A DNA stretch of 64,000 nt from NCBI RefSeq assembly GCF_945605565.1, contig NZ_OX216966.1:4084001-4148000 (forward strand), read 5' to 3'. The position numbers and the translations under genes were made by a program. The DNA comes from Paenibacillus dendritiformis. GTDB lineage: Bacteria; Bacillota; Bacilli; Paenibacillales; Paenibacillaceae. This document shows, piece by piece, positions 35,950 to 44,695 of this stretch. The notes beneath the pieces were generated by a model. It was given only the letters and a program-made list of their open reading frames with translations, did not search any database and had not been told where the DNA came from. How positions within the stretch are numbered: the first letter of the stretch is position 1; each line of letters starts with the position of its first letter.

Positions 35950-36330
35950 TTACTTTTTTTCCATTACGGCAAAGTAATTATCTTCGTCATCGGCAAAGTT
36001 AAAAACTCTGCCGGATGGCATGTCTACAATGTCTCCGACTTTGATATTTTTAGTAGAAAACTCTCCATGTAATTCGTCGAGATTTTCCGTAAAAAATAGT
36101 AATGAAGGGGTTCCCAAATGTAATCCAGGGGACATTTTAGCAACGAATTCCTTATTGTGCAGAATGATGCTTGTTTCGGCGCCCTCTGTTGGGGCAATTT
36201 CAACCCATCTCATTCCTTGACCATTATTTTCTTCAGAAATCACTCGAAAGCCTGCTTTTTCGGTCCAAAACTTTACGGCCTCATCCTGGTTATTTACATA
36301 CAGCATAATCTGACCGAGTTTATGAATCAT
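35950..36330 (-). CDS. VOC/glyoxalase-like protein
   Basis: 126 residues with paired beta-alpha-beta-beta-beta modules: HKLGQIMLYVNNQDEAVKFW at the start, WVEIAPTEGAETSIILHNK, and a second module ending VFNFADDEDNYFAVMEKK. The likely metal positions (H3, E48, E124 region) are present, but the protein could be a dioxygenase, a lyase or a small-molecule binder. GGGAG precedes the ATG. It is a single gene ahead of the FAD oxidoreductase on the same strand. Confidence 0.85.
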   Translation of the reverse strand: MIHKLGQIMLYVNNQDEAVKFWTEKAGFRVISEENNGQGMRWVEIAPTEGAETSIILHNKEFVAKMSPGLHLGTPSLLFFTENLDELHGEFSTKNIKVGDIVDMPSGRVFNFADDEDNYFAVMEKK

Positions 36331-36492
36331 AAACTTTGCTCCCTTCTGCTTGAAAATACGAACCCGTCTGGCCTAATTCTATCCTTCCCGGCCTGCAGCC
36401 ATCCCCCCTCTCACAATTCCACCATCATTGTCCCCGGAATAAATCTCCCTAAAATATGTAAACTAAAAGCAAATCCAAACAAGGAGCTGCCC

Positions 36493-37137
36493 ATGAAACC
36501 AAACATAAAATCGTTTCTGTTCATCATGATCATTACGTTTGCTGCTTTAACGCCTCGATCTTTGTCCTATGCGTATTCTCCACATGATAAACAACAATTA
36601 GAGAACCTTGAACCTGCATCTCCCGTTACATTGCCTAATCCGCCCTTCCAGCAGTCACAGCCACCCGAAAATTTACTGCCAATCTCTGATGTCTTGAAGA
36701 AAGGAAAGCCAATCGCCTATGACGTGATTGCCGATCTTCCTCAATGGAATCGACCGTCTTATTTGCCTTATTGGCACAGCACCTATGGGCGCTGGTCGTA
36801 CGTTCCCAATCGAATCCACTTCGCCAAGCATCGATTGTTTACGTCTCCCACCAACGCTTCCGCTCTGTATGACTTTATACATAACGTGGGCATTGTTAAA
36901 GAGATGGAGAACGCTTATCACCAATTATCTTCGCTGCAACTGGATAAAATCCTCGTCGTGGTTATGAATACCGAAATTAAAAAGATAAGGTTTCATAACC
37001 GGCAGGTTGTCATTGAAGGAAAGCCCGTGCATTCCGGCCTGAACATCGTTACGATCGATAATCCAGCCCCCGGTAAATCAATCTATTTTCAGTTATCGAC
37101 TTCAACCGGCGACGAGATCGACTACAGTATTTTTTAA
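36493..37137 (+). CDS. Secreted protein of unknown function
   Basis: 214 residues. Signal peptide (KPNIKSFLFIMIITFAALTP, cleavage near residue 27), then a Pro-rich stretch and a Trp/Tyr-rich segment (PQWNRPSYLPYWHSTYGRWS). I recognise no domain. AAGGAG lies six bases before the ATG at 36493; the frame extends upstream but overlaps the divergent gene. A terminator follows within ten bases of the stop. Confidence 0.75.
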   Translation: MKPNIKSFLFIMIITFAALTPRSLSYAYSPHDKQQLENLEPASPVTLPNPPFQQSQPPENLLPISDVLKKGKPIAYDVIADLPQWNRPSYLPYWHSTYGRWSYVPNRIHFAKHRLFTSPTNASALYDFIHNVGIVKEMENAYHQLSSLQLDKILVVVMNTEIKKIRFHNRQVVIEGKPVHSGLNIVTIDNPAPGKSIYFQLSTSTGDEIDYSIF

Positions 37138-37142
37138 CCAAA

Positions 37143-37181
37143 AACGCCGCTATGCTCCCACACGTGGAAGTCAGCGGCGTT
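37143..37181. terminator. Hairpin terminator between convergent genes
   Basis: A perfect 9-bp stem AACGCCGCT / AGCGGCGTT. It has short A and T tracts on its flanks and lies between two convergent genes, so it may serve both. Confidence 0.6.
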
Positions 37182-37200
37182 GGTAGGCATCCAAAGTGCC

Positions 37201-37647
37201 CTAATCAATTACGGTATAGCTAAATTTCTTTTTGCCGAATTGAACTGCAGCCTTGTAGTTGGCGGTAGAATATTTTCCAAAATACACATCCACCCATCGA
37301 TAGGAGAGTCCCTTCGTATTATTAAGATCCCCGGTGTCTTCCACAATAAACGTGTTCAAGGAAGAACCATCCGGAGTCACGATCCGGTTATTCCCAGTTA
37401 ACACCAACATGGTGCCGAAGGGATAAATGGGCTTGTTCCAGTTGCTGCTCCCCCAGGAGGATGGATGGACCGCTACCCCGCCAATATAGGCGGAAGCGCC
37501 GCTGGCAAACACGGGCTTGCTGACTCCGGATGGACCAAGATAAGCGGTGAAATCTTGATTCGTATACGTCGTGGCAGCGGAGGCTGAAGTGGTTGGCGAT
37601 AAAGTTACAATAGCAGCGAGAAGAATGGCCATTAGACTTTTTTTCAT
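37201..37647 (-). CDS. Secreted 3D-domain protein (possible murein-active)
   Basis: 148 residues. Signal peptide (KKSLMAILLAAIVTLSPTTS, cleavage after ASA near residue 25) and a 3D (three-aspartate) domain. The conserved acids are in IVEDTGDLNNTKGLSYRWVDVYFG (the first D, GD, and VD). 3D domains resemble the active barrel of MltA lytic transglycosylases and occur in cell-wall proteins such as YocH and Rpf-like factors. The protein is the bare domain without LysM or SH3 modules. GGGAGGG precedes the ATG at 37647. Confidence 0.85.
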   Translation of the reverse strand: MKKSLMAILLAAIVTLSPTTSASAATTYTNQDFTAYLGPSGVSKPVFASGASAYIGGVAVHPSSWGSSNWNKPIYPFGTMLVLTGNNRIVTPDGSSLNTFIVEDTGDLNNTKGLSYRWVDVYFGKYSTANYKAAVQFGKKKFSYTVID

Positions 37648-37673
37648 TACATTCCCTCCCAATCAAAATTCGT

Positions 37674-38237
37674 TTAATTCATCGTTACACTTGATGAGGA
37701 TTCAAATACGATTTTTTGCTGTTGTAATGTCTTATCCAAGCCAATTACCGTTATCGTTGCTTTGCCATCCAACACTTGCAATACAAAGTGATAGCCATTA
37801 GCCCAATCCTTGCCCGGCAGCAGATCATGCTCTGTCCTGCTTCTGGACAGTAATTCAGGACTGTCGAACACCACCTCTTCCCTCTTGATTACATGTGTGT
37901 CTACAAACGGTCCGACACCGGGATAGAGTCCTTCAACATCGCCCTTACGAATGGCAATAACCGCTCTTTTGTTATCCGGAGTTCCTACTTGTAAATTCCA
38001 TCGTTCTCTTCTGCCTTGTTGCCCGCTTATCGTTCCGAATTCATCATCCACACTGGTTAAATAAAAAGGCACTGCCGACGCATCCCATTCCAGTGCTTTC
38101 GCCATTCCAAGCTCAAGGGCTTCTTGCAGCGTTACATCTTCGGTGCGAGTCAACGTGGAATTACTGGCTTGAAAGTATAACGTGGTGATCACTGCTGCGA
38201 TGAAAAGAATGATAAGAACCATGATTTTTTTACTCAA
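37674..38237 (-). CDS. Membrane-anchored or secreted protein of unknown function
   Basis: 187 residues. One N-terminal hydrophobic segment (IMVLIILFIAAVITTLYFQ, residues 5-23), then a hydrophilic domain with WDASAVPFYLTSVDDEFGT and KRAVIAIRKGDVEGLYPGVG. No known family recognised. It starts at a TTG with GGTGAT upstream. It lies 27 bases ahead of the 3D-domain gene on the same strand, and the two may be co-transcribed. Confidence 0.7.
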   Translation of the reverse strand: MSKKIMVLIILFIAAVITTLYFQASNSTLTRTEDVTLQEALELGMAKALEWDASAVPFYLTSVDDEFGTISGQQGRRERWNLQVGTPDNKRAVIAIRKGDVEGLYPGVGPFVDTHVIKREEVVFDSPELLSRSRTEHDLLPGKDWANGYHFVLQVLDGKATITVIGLDKTLQQQKIVFESSSSVTMN

Positions 38238-38359
38238 GACTCATCACCGCCCTAGAAATCTAGCAAATTATTCTATTACTAGATTTAATTTACCATTTCT
38301 ACCGATTACAATCAATAGCTAAATATGTTATAAAATGTTGTATATCCAACATGGGGCGG

Positions 38360-38605
38360 TCCCAAATGATGCAGCTTGGATTATCCGGAAGAGTCTTACT
38401 CGAATCGATTGTGAACGCTGAGAAGGTGCTAAGTCCGGGGAACAACGAAAATGCGGGCAAGAAAAAAAGCTCCCGAACCATGAAGGGAAACAGGAGCTTA
38501 AAAGCCGTTCTTAGCCAGGCAGCTTGGGCCGCGAATAATATATTACATGTTGAAAAATAACATGACGTATCAAGAGTTTGGATGGGATTATCTACAAGAG
38601 CAATC
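38360..38605 (+). pseudogene. Degenerate IS110-family transposase remnant
   Basis: The first part reads LSPGNNENAGKKKSSRTMKG and LKAVLSQAAWAANN, matching the C-terminal transposase_20 core seen in the intact IS110 protein of this window (SPGNNESAGRKKSRKCLQGN). About 40 residues are then missing, and a different frame continues with MLKNNMTYQEFGWDYLQEQ, the usual C-terminal tail of these enzymes. So the remnant has at least one deletion and a frame change. It derives from a different IS110 than the intact one. Confidence 0.8.
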
Positions 38606-38639
38606 GCAAACAGCCCCCCTGAATCTCAAAGCTCGACTC

Positions 38640-38830
38640 GCCGAAAACTGCAAAAATGCATCTTTCCTTTATGATGTGTACTCCGTTACAGGGAATCCTG
38701 CAAAACGGCATCAATCTCTGACTATCCAATCGATAAAAGACAAAAATCGATGAAAATAATGTACTTTTGCAGGAATTTCACCAAATAGCGGCTTAAAGAG
38801 CAGAAATTGATGCATCCACGCAGCATTTCA
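38640..38830. repeat. Dispersed intergenic repeat, third location
   Basis: Contains units such as GAATCCTGCAAAACGGCATC, GCCGAAAACTGCAAAAATGC and TTGATGCATCCACGCAGCAT, the same family as 13433-13760 and 49803-50000. It follows the IS110 remnant directly. The rest of the gaps at 38238-38350 and 38831-38949 shows nothing I can name. Confidence 0.55.
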
Positions 38831-38949
38831 CTGCTTCATCCATCTTCCACCGGTCTGCGCGTCGCTGTTTTCCCGCATCCTCACTCTCTGTTAACTCGTC
38901 ACCTCAATCATTTTGCAATGCCTATGAGACACTCCCGCTGCACATCGAT

Positions 38950-39345
38950 TTATTCCATTGTCATCGCTCGAACAACGATGTGGCTGTCTACGTATTGCTT
39001 GAATCGGACGATCTTCCCGTTCTCCAGCTCCCATGCATGGACGAAATCTGCGCGGATAGATTTGCCCGTAGCCTTATAGACACCCGTATAGATGCCTTCC
39101 GCAATGACGATTTCCTTGTCCTTCACCTCATGATACGTATGCACGGTGGCCGTAAAGCCCTCCCATTCGGTACCGAGGCGGTCAAATACATTCGCCTTGA
39201 TGCTGTCCACGCCATAATAAGTGCCCCCATAGGGATACCCTGCGGCCTCGGTCCACTCCGTCCGGTCGCTCAGAGCGGCCAGGAGATGCTCGGGACCGTC
39301 ATAGGTATGGCGGATAATATCGATATTGTTTGGTTGATTCGACAT
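38950..39345 (-). CDS. SnoaL-like (NTF2-fold) protein
   Basis: 131 residues. A compact alpha+beta cone fold of the SnoaL/ketosteroid-isomerase type: EHLLAALSDRTEWTEAAG near the start, YYGVDSIKANVFDRLGTEW, and a final strand pair IRADFVHAWELENGKIVRF. Function cannot be read from the fold. It is third in the redox cluster after the FrnE-like and nitroreductase genes (34-base gap) and presumably shares their promoter. GGAG eight bases before the ATG at 39345 supports this start. Confidence 0.85.
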   Translation of the reverse strand: MSNQPNNIDIIRHTYDGPEHLLAALSDRTEWTEAAGYPYGGTYYGVDSIKANVFDRLGTEWEGFTATVHTYHEVKDKEIVIAEGIYTGVYKATGKSIRADFVHAWELENGKIVRFKQYVDSHIVVRAMTME

Positions 39346-39379
39346 ATTCAATACTCCATTAATCGGTATGTGTTTGCCC

Positions 39380-39982
39380 TTATTGATGGAACTTCACGAC
39401 ATCTTCGAACGGCAGGAAGCTGCGCTCGCCCGGCTGTTCGTTCGGCTCGCCGAACGGCATTTGCGCGATCAAGCTCCATTCCTGCGGAATCCCCCACGTG
39501 CGCTTCACTTCTTCATCGATAATCGGGTTATAATGCTGCAGAGACGAACCGATCCCATCCGCTTCCAACGACATCCATACCGCATATTGCAGCATGGCGC
39601 TGCCTTGATGGGACCAGAACGGGAATTGCTCCTTGTAGCTAGGGGCATTTTCCTGCATCCGTTGAATCGTCGCTTGATCCTCGAAGAACAAGATCGTTCC
39701 TGCACCGTCGCGGAAGCCCTGCAGTCTTTGCGCCGTCGCTTCAAAATTCTCGGCCGGAACTCGCTTACGAAGCGTCTCCTTGACGATATCCCACAATTTC
39801 TCATGCTCGCCGTCCATCAGAACGACCATGCGCCCGCTTTGCATATTGAACGAGGACGGAGCATGCAGCGATGTCTTCAAAATCTCGGCGATGCGCTCCG
39901 AAGTGATCGCGGCATTTTTCGTCACTTTGCGGATGGAACGGCGGTTGATGATAGCGTCTTTTAACGTTGCAGCAGTTGTCAT
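39380..39982 (-). CDS. Nitroreductase-family oxidoreductase
   Basis: 200 residues, FMN-dependent nitroreductase fold: KDAIINRRSIRKVTKNAAIT at the N-terminus carries the Arg pair that binds FMN, LHAPSSFNMQSGRMVVL follows, and WIPQEW-type motif GIPQEWSLIAQMPFGEP is near the end. It resembles YfhC/HBN1-like enzymes that reduce quinones, nitro compounds or unsaturated acids with NAD(P)H. TTGGAGGAA precedes the ATG at 39982. It is second gene of the operon behind the twin-operator promoter. Confidence 0.88.
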   Translation of the reverse strand: MTTAATLKDAIINRRSIRKVTKNAAITSERIAEILKTSLHAPSSFNMQSGRMVVLMDGEHEKLWDIVKETLRKRVPAENFEATAQRLQGFRDGAGTILFFEDQATIQRMQENAPSYKEQFPFWSHQGSAMLQYAVWMSLEADGIGSSLQHYNPIIDEEVKRTWGIPQEWSLIAQMPFGEPNEQPGERSFLPFEDVVKFHQ

Positions 39983-40038
39983 TGTGAATTCCTCCAATAT
40001 AATAGGTGAAAGTTTAATGCAGGCAAAAATTGATATGA

Positions 40039-40689
40039 TTAACAATGCCCATCTACATTGCATTGCAATCCTTCGATGGATTGAGCTGGCTGCCTCGATG
40101 CTTCCCGCTCAATGGCCTGGGCCAATCGCTCTTTGCTGGCAAGTCCCTGAATGACTTGGTCGCCGATAATGAAGGTCGGCACGGCCGTAATGCGGGCTTC
40201 CTCATAGGCATGTTTGATCGCCTCTTGATGAGCTTCCCGGTATTTGCGGGAGATAAGAGCCTCGCGGAAGGCGCCGGTGTCCAGTTCCACTTCCCCTGCG
40301 AGCTTCGTCAGCACCTCGATATCTTCAATGTTCTGCTCCTCCTGGAAAAAGGCAGCGAACACGCGATCCATATAGGCGTTGCCTTTCCCCTGCTCTTGCG
40401 CAAATTGGTATCCTTCAAAAGCCAAGTAAGTGTACGGATGCGGAGACACGCGAGGCAAGCGCATATCAAGTCCGAGCTTCTCTGCGGTCGGCAAAATAAA
40501 GGCATCCCATGAGTTCAGCTTATCCGGCTCGTTCCACGGATCGATCTTCGGATAAGGCGCTGGCCGCAGCTCAAATGGCATCCACTCTACCTCAACATCC
40601 TTCTCTTTTACGATTTCATCCAACGGGCCTTTTCCCAGATAACAAAATGGACATATAAAATCGGAATATGCTTTGATTTTCACCGTCAT
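40039..40689 (-). CDS. DsbA-family oxidoreductase (FrnE-like)
   Basis: 216 residues. A thioredoxin fold with an inserted helical domain; the active-site motif is CPFC in SDFICPFCYLGKG (residues 14-17) and the cis-proline loop is TAVPTFIIGD. FrnE-type proteins act in the cytoplasm in oxidative or electrophile stress and in polyketide loci. A second Cys pair (C210, C216) sits at the very C-terminus and could form an extra disulfide. First gene of the minus-strand redox operon. Confidence 0.9.
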   Translation of the reverse strand: MTVKIKAYSDFICPFCYLGKGPLDEIVKEKDVEVEWMPFELRPAPYPKIDPWNEPDKLNSWDAFILPTAEKLGLDMRLPRVSPHPYTYLAFEGYQFAQEQGKGNAYMDRVFAAFFQEEQNIEDIEVLTKLAGEVELDTGAFREALISRKYREAHQEAIKHAYEEARITAVPTFIIGDQVIQGLASKERLAQAIEREASRQPAQSIEGLQCNVDGHC

Positions 40690-40721
40690 TATCGTTCCCT
40701 CACCTTCTGAACATCTCTTGA

Positions 40722-40740
40722 TGTAACATCTATAGTTACA
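40722..40740. promoter_or_regulatory. Operator copy 1, 19-bp palindrome
   Basis: TGTAACATCTATAGTTACA: inverted repeat TGTAAC-N7-GTTACA, lying just downstream of the expected transcription start and 33 bases ahead of the FrnE-like start codon. It is the twin of the site at 40778-40796. Confidence 0.75.
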
Positions 40741-40777
40741 ACTAACCGAAAAAGAACAGCCGCTGTTTACGGCCCGA

Positions 40778-40796
40778 TGTAACCATTATAGTTACA
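40778..40796. promoter_or_regulatory. Operator copy 2, overlapping the -10 box of the redox operon
   Basis: TGTAACCATTATAGTTACA, same TGTAAC-N7-GTTACA pattern. Its centre lies 56 bases from that of copy 1. The minus-strand -10 box (40785-40790) is inside it, so a bound repressor would block the promoter. Confidence 0.78.
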
Positions 40797-40813
40797 ACCC
40801 CAAAAAAAGTCAA
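40785..40813 (-). promoter_or_regulatory. Sigma-A promoter of the FrnE/nitroreductase operon
   Basis: On the minus strand TTGACT (40808-40813) and TATAAT (40785-40790) are 17 bases apart. This is a near-consensus promoter driving the DsbA-like, nitroreductase and SnoaL-like genes. Confidence 0.85.
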
Positions 40814-40899
40814 CCTCTTTGATTCATGCACTACACGATGAATATGTAATACATTTGGACGTATTTTTTTGCAAAATAGCCCCCTTGAATCTTGAAATT

Positions 40900-40928
40900 T
40901 TGACACTTGCGCTTTAAAGTGTTTATGT
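40900..40928 (+). promoter_or_regulatory. Sigma-A promoter of the DoxX gene
   Basis: TTGACA at 40900-40905 and TTATGT at 40923-40928, 17-base spacer. It does not overlap the palindromic operators, which lie more than 100 bases upstream of it. Confidence 0.6.
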
Positions 40929-40973
40929 AGCCTATTTATGGCATATTCCCAAAATTTGAAGGAGGAATTGTTG

Positions 40974-41477
40974 ATGATCGAATTTTTAAGGAGGAACGTG
41001 TGGGCATCCGTGCTGCTTTTGGTAATCCGCATATATGTGGGCTACACCTGGATATCGGCCAGCATTCACAAGCTATTTGCCGGAAGCTTTGACGCGAGCG
41101 GATTTTTGAAGAGCGCCGTAGCGAAAGCCGGCGGAGAAAGTCCCGTCGTTCAGGGCTGGTGGGCGTCGTTCCTGGAGCATGTTGCGCTCCCCCATGCCAA
41201 TTTGTTCAGCCTTATGGTGCAATGGGGTGAGCTTCTCGTAGGTATTGGACTCATCCTGGGCGTACTGACCCGGACCTCCGCTTTCTTCGGCATCATGATG
41301 AATACGGCATTTCTGCTAAGCGGCTCCATCAGCATCAACCCGGTGATGATGCTCCTAACGATGTTCATCCTGGTCGCCTATACGAACGCAGGCCGCTTCG
41401 GTCTTGATCGCTACTTGCTCAGCAAGCTGAAGCCGACTCGAAGCCAATCGCCTCACAACGCCGCGCCATCGGCATAA
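40974..41477 (+). CDS. DoxX-family membrane protein
   Basis: 167 residues with four membrane segments: WASVLLLVIRIYVGYTWISA, LFSLMVQWGELLVGIGLILG, a third around SAFFGIMMNTAFLLSG and a fourth MMLLTMFILVAYTNAG ending in RFGLDRYL, typical of DoxX/YfiD-CatD-like proteins. In Bacillus such proteins act with quinone-detoxifying oxidoreductases, which fits the divergent nitroreductase and FrnE-like genes. GGAGG eight bases before the ATG at 40974 fixes the start, 12 codons inside the longest frame. Confidence 0.9.
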   Translation: MIEFLRRNVWASVLLLVIRIYVGYTWISASIHKLFAGSFDASGFLKSAVAKAGGESPVVQGWWASFLEHVALPHANLFSLMVQWGELLVGIGLILGVLTRTSAFFGIMMNTAFLLSGSISINPVMMLLTMFILVAYTNAGRFGLDRYLLSKLKPTRSQSPHNAAPSA

Positions 41478-41621
41478 TCCGGTCACGATTCTCCGTACCA
41501 GGCGGCCCATCCACCTCAGACCCACTTTTCGGCGCATAAATTAAAGCGTATATATTCCTGTCAAAGATAAGCCCATCATACCATACGCGTTTCATACTCA
41601 TCCAGCCTAAACCGATCGACG

Positions 41622-41666
41622 CCCGTGAAGGAACACTTTGATCACCAAAGTGAGCTTCTTCACGGG
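41622..41666 (+). terminator. Terminator after the DoxX gene
   Basis: Stem CCCGTGAAG / CTTCACGGG enclosing a second short stem ACTTTG / CAAAGT, followed by TATTTTTATG. It lies about 145 bases past the DoxX stop codon and ahead of the ArsR-like gene. Confidence 0.75.
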
Positions 41667-41761
41667 TATTTTTATGAATCCAAGAAGCTTGATCCCAACA
41701 TGGTTGTATGTTATTTTTGAATGGTCAAATAAATTTGAATGTTTAATAAGGAGTGAATGTA

Positions 41762-42379
41762 ATGACACAGCAGGACCTGTTTATCATTGATTCGCTGGAG
41801 AAGCTGAAGATCATCAGCGATCCGCTGCGAACCAAAATATTAATGAATCTGATCAAAAAAGAATACACCGGGCAGCAGCTGGCAGAACTGCTTCAAATCC
41901 CAAAAACGAAAATTTATTTTCATCTCAAGGAATTGGAGAAGCACGGGATTATCGAAATCGTGAAAGAGGAAGAGAAAAACGGGATTATGCAGAAATTTTA
42001 TCGTTCGATCGCCCGGAGATTTATTCCAAGCGACGACCTGCTTCCGAGCCACGAGCTGATTGAGACATCACGACAAGTATTTTTAGAGACAGTGCTAACG
42101 ACCCGCAATGAGATTGAGCAAGCGCCGCCCGAGACATTTCAATTGAGCGCAAATAATCAGGAGATCCGAAAAAATATTGCATCCACCTATCATTTCCATG
42201 CGACGGAGGCGGACTTCACCAGCTTTCTCATGGAGTTTAAAGAATTATATAAAAAGCATTTCAAGGGAAGTGAACAGACGCCAGGACCCGATGCGAAACC
42301 GTACATGATGACGCTCATCGCGTTTCAACGGCAAGACAGCAGTCCATCTGTGTTCGGAAAGGAAGAGGAAGGTTCATGA
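41762..42379 (+). CDS. ArsR-type winged-helix regulator
   Basis: 205 residues. The winged helix occupies residues 10-85 (SLEKLKIISDPLRTKILMNL, then the recognition part TGQQLAELLQIPKTKIYFHL and KELEKHGIIEIVKEEEKNGI). A C-terminal helical domain of about 110 residues probably binds ligand. The four-base overlap (ATGA) with the MFS gene indicates that it regulates its own transporter operon. I chose the ATG at 41762, with AAGGAG eight bases upstream, over a GTG three codons earlier. Confidence 0.9.
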   Translation: MTQQDLFIIDSLEKLKIISDPLRTKILMNLIKKEYTGQQLAELLQIPKTKIYFHLKELEKHGIIEIVKEEEKNGIMQKFYRSIARRFIPSDDLLPSHELIETSRQVFLETVLTTRNEIEQAPPETFQLSANNQEIRKNIASTYHFHATEADFTSFLMEFKELYKKHFKGSEQTPGPDAKPYMMTLIAFQRQDSSPSVFGKEEEGS

Positions 42380-43560
42380 CATCCAGCAAAAATATGTGGC
42401 TCCTTCTCAGCGGCGTGTTCGTATCGGAATCAGCCGCTTGGATTGGCACCATCGGCAGCCTGCAGTTTTTAAGCGAAACGTTGGACTCACGCTTTTACCA
42501 ATCCGCGATTTTGGTGTCGGGAGCCCTATTCGGAATCTTCCTGTCCCCCTATGCGGGCAGAATCATTGACAGCTTTCATCCCAAGCGAATCTTGCTGTTC
42601 AGCGGGATCATCCGAATGCTGGCCATCGCGTTAATGATGTGGGCCATTTGGAGCTCTAACGTCTGGTTTATGGTTGCCTTTCAAATGATCATCGTCATCG
42701 CGTCAACGTTTTATTTTCCAACGATCAATGCCGTCATTCCCGCTCTCGTGCCGGAACGGCAGCTCATGCGAGCCAACATGCTCAATTTCAACTTGGCTAC
42801 CGTGGCCAGAATACTCGGAACCGCTCTGGGCGGAGTTTTAATTACGTTCATCTCGCTGGAGCATATCTTTATTTTGTCCGGCCTTATCTATCTCCTATTA
42901 ATTGCATTAACTTTGATGCTGCGCATGGAGCATGCTCCCCATCCGCATACGAATAAGAACCGCCAAAAGCCGGCCTTCTCCGAGCTGTTTCAGCTTATGC
43001 AGGCAGAGCCTGCCGTACCGAACATATTAATCCTTACATGCATTCCCTTTTTGTTCATCGGCGGCCTGAACTTATTTACGATAGAGATCAGCGAGCAGCA
43101 TCAGATGGACAGCTTAAAAGGCATTATCTATGCGGTGGAAGGTACCTCCATTCTCGTGGCGGGGGTATTCATGAAGAGGCTTACCGCAAGATGGGGAAAA
43201 AGCAATATTTTATTTGCCGGCGCATTTGCGGTCATTGTCAGTATGCTTGCCCTGATTCCTGCGAATATGCCGCTCCAACTGGCCGCATTTGCGCTGTTTG
43301 GACTGGCCTCCGGGTTATTCATCCCGCTGTCCAACATGGAAGCCCAGGTCCTGATTTCAAAAGACGCATTAGGCCGATTCTTTTCCTTCAAGCGGATGAT
43401 CGAAACGACGACCATTCAAGTCTCGCTCATCTTCACGGGGATGACCTTGGATCTGCTGTCACTGCCCGCTTTGCTGCTCATCTATGCGGCCTTGAGCATG
43501 GCAGCCGTTCTGATCGCGCGCCGACGATTCCGTGCGGCTCTAAGCCTTCCTCGTACATAA
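42376..43560 (+). CDS. MFS transporter (drug/macrolide efflux type)
   Basis: 394 residues, about 12 membrane spans. The loop 2-3 motif A variant is SPYAGRIIDSFHPKRILLFS (around residues 56-75), as in MefA-like exporters. The cytoplasmic middle loop is around residues 190-210 (HPHTNKNRQKPAFSELF). It is coupled to the upstream ArsR-like regulator, a layout typical for inducible efflux. The substrate is unknown. Confidence 0.9.
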   Translation: MTSSKNMWLLLSGVFVSESAAWIGTIGSLQFLSETLDSRFYQSAILVSGALFGIFLSPYAGRIIDSFHPKRILLFSGIIRMLAIALMMWAIWSSNVWFMVAFQMIIVIASTFYFPTINAVIPALVPERQLMRANMLNFNLATVARILGTALGGVLITFISLEHIFILSGLIYLLLIALTLMLRMEHAPHPHTNKNRQKPAFSELFQLMQAEPAVPNILILTCIPFLFIGGLNLFTIEISEQHQMDSLKGIIYAVEGTSILVAGVFMKRLTARWGKSNILFAGAFAVIVSMLALIPANMPLQLAAFALFGLASGLFIPLSNMEAQVLISKDALGRFFSFKRMIETTTIQVSLIFTGMTLDLLSLPALLLIYAALSMAAVLIARRRFRAALSLPRT

Positions 43561-43568
43561 AACAAACA

Positions 43569-43601
43569 AGCCGGCTTCCCGGTAGACATCCGGTGCCGGC
43601 T
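43569..43601. terminator. Terminator between convergent genes
   Basis: Stem AGCCGGC / GCCGGCT with flanking AAACAAACA and TATGTTTTAT. It sits between the MFS gene and the convergent VTT-domain gene. Confidence 0.65.
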
Positions 43602-43609
43602 ATGTTTTA

Positions 43610-44218
43610 TCAGATATTGTTGCTCGATTGCTCGATAGTTTGCGCAGCGGCCGCTTCCTTTCTTTTGAGATACCTTTTGCGAAGCAGCAGAAATACGACA
43701 ATGATCGGGACGGCGATAAGGAATATATACAGAGAGACCTTATGAACCATCCCTTCTGCCGAACGGCCATAGAGGTAGAACAATAAGCCGATGGCATAGA
43801 ACTTGACCGCTCTTCCGAGCGCAGCATAAGCGATAAGGCGCCACAATGGGAACTTGAGGCAGCCGGACAAAATCGTGAACACTTTAAAAGGAATCGGCGT
43901 GAACGAACCGATGAGGATGGCCGCCTCTCCTCTCTTCTTGAACATCTCGGTCGCGGAATCGACCCATTCCTTTTTGAGAAATTTGTACATAATGGAATGG
44001 CCGAGCCCCTTGCCGATCAGATAGCCGATTGGCGTGCCGAGCAGACAGGCGATATAGCCGATCGTCGCCAGCCACAGCGCGTTAGACGGATCGAGCAAGC
44101 TAAGCGACACTTGCAGGAAGAAAGCGGGTATCGGAAAAATAACCGCATCGGCGAACGAGTGGATGAACAATCCCCAGGCTCCATAATTCATGAAGAAATC
44201 AATGATTTGCTGAAACAT
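43610..44218 (-). CDS. VTT-domain (DedA/YqaA-like) membrane protein
   Basis: 202 residues. Re-entrant and membrane segments of the SNARE-associated/VTT family: YGAWGLFIHSFADAVIFPIP near the start, LGTPIGYLIGKGLGHSIMYK with the family glycines, then AILIGSFTPIPFKVFTILSG and two final spans (about 130-180). The family moves or flips lipids; this YqaA-like branch is poorly characterised. A basic C-terminal tail lies in the cytoplasm. GGATAGGAG precedes the ATG. Confidence 0.88.
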   Translation of the reverse strand: MFQQIIDFFMNYGAWGLFIHSFADAVIFPIPAFFLQVSLSLLDPSNALWLATIGYIACLLGTPIGYLIGKGLGHSIMYKFLKKEWVDSATEMFKKRGEAAILIGSFTPIPFKVFTILSGCLKFPLWRLIAYAALGRAVKFYAIGLLFYLYGRSAEGMVHKVSLYIFLIAVPIIVVFLLLRKRYLKRKEAAAAQTIEQSSNNI

Positions 44219-44695
44219 ACTTTGCTCCTATCCGGAAATCCACTTATTTATGCTTGCATCCTTCTCCGCCCTATCCTTCCTCTCTATTCGATCTCTTCGG
44301 AATGGAAAGGTAACCTAACGCGGATCCGGGGCGATCGAATCAATAGACGAATCAGGAAGACGGCTCCCCTTCACCATGACTATGACTTATCCCACAGATC
44401 CAATCGTCATATGGCCAGCATGCCAGCTATATTTTAAAATAACATTATTGCAATCAGAAGAGAACCGTTTTTATGTGAAATGGTCAGGTGCCGCAGGGCA
44501 GTCGCTATCCCCTGCCCGTTGCGGTACAATACAACAATAGCAACTTTTTCTGAAGCCCGAATAAAAGAAATGTGAAAAATTATGAAGGCATGCCCCGGCC
44601 CGTTTCACAATTCTTCATTATCGCTTTATTCTTTTTATAGTTTTATCGCTTACAGTAAGAAGGGGAAAGGATAGCTGCAAAGTGAGGAATAACAG
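44219..44695. other. Intergenic region between divergent genes
   Basis: About 480 bases without a recognised gene. It contains an imperfect GC-rich inverted repeat near 44490-44525 (GCAGGGC and its complement in cccctgcccg) and an AT-rich tract at 44620-44660 that probably carries the promoter of the two-component operon. No box pair was clear enough to call. Confidence 0.45.
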
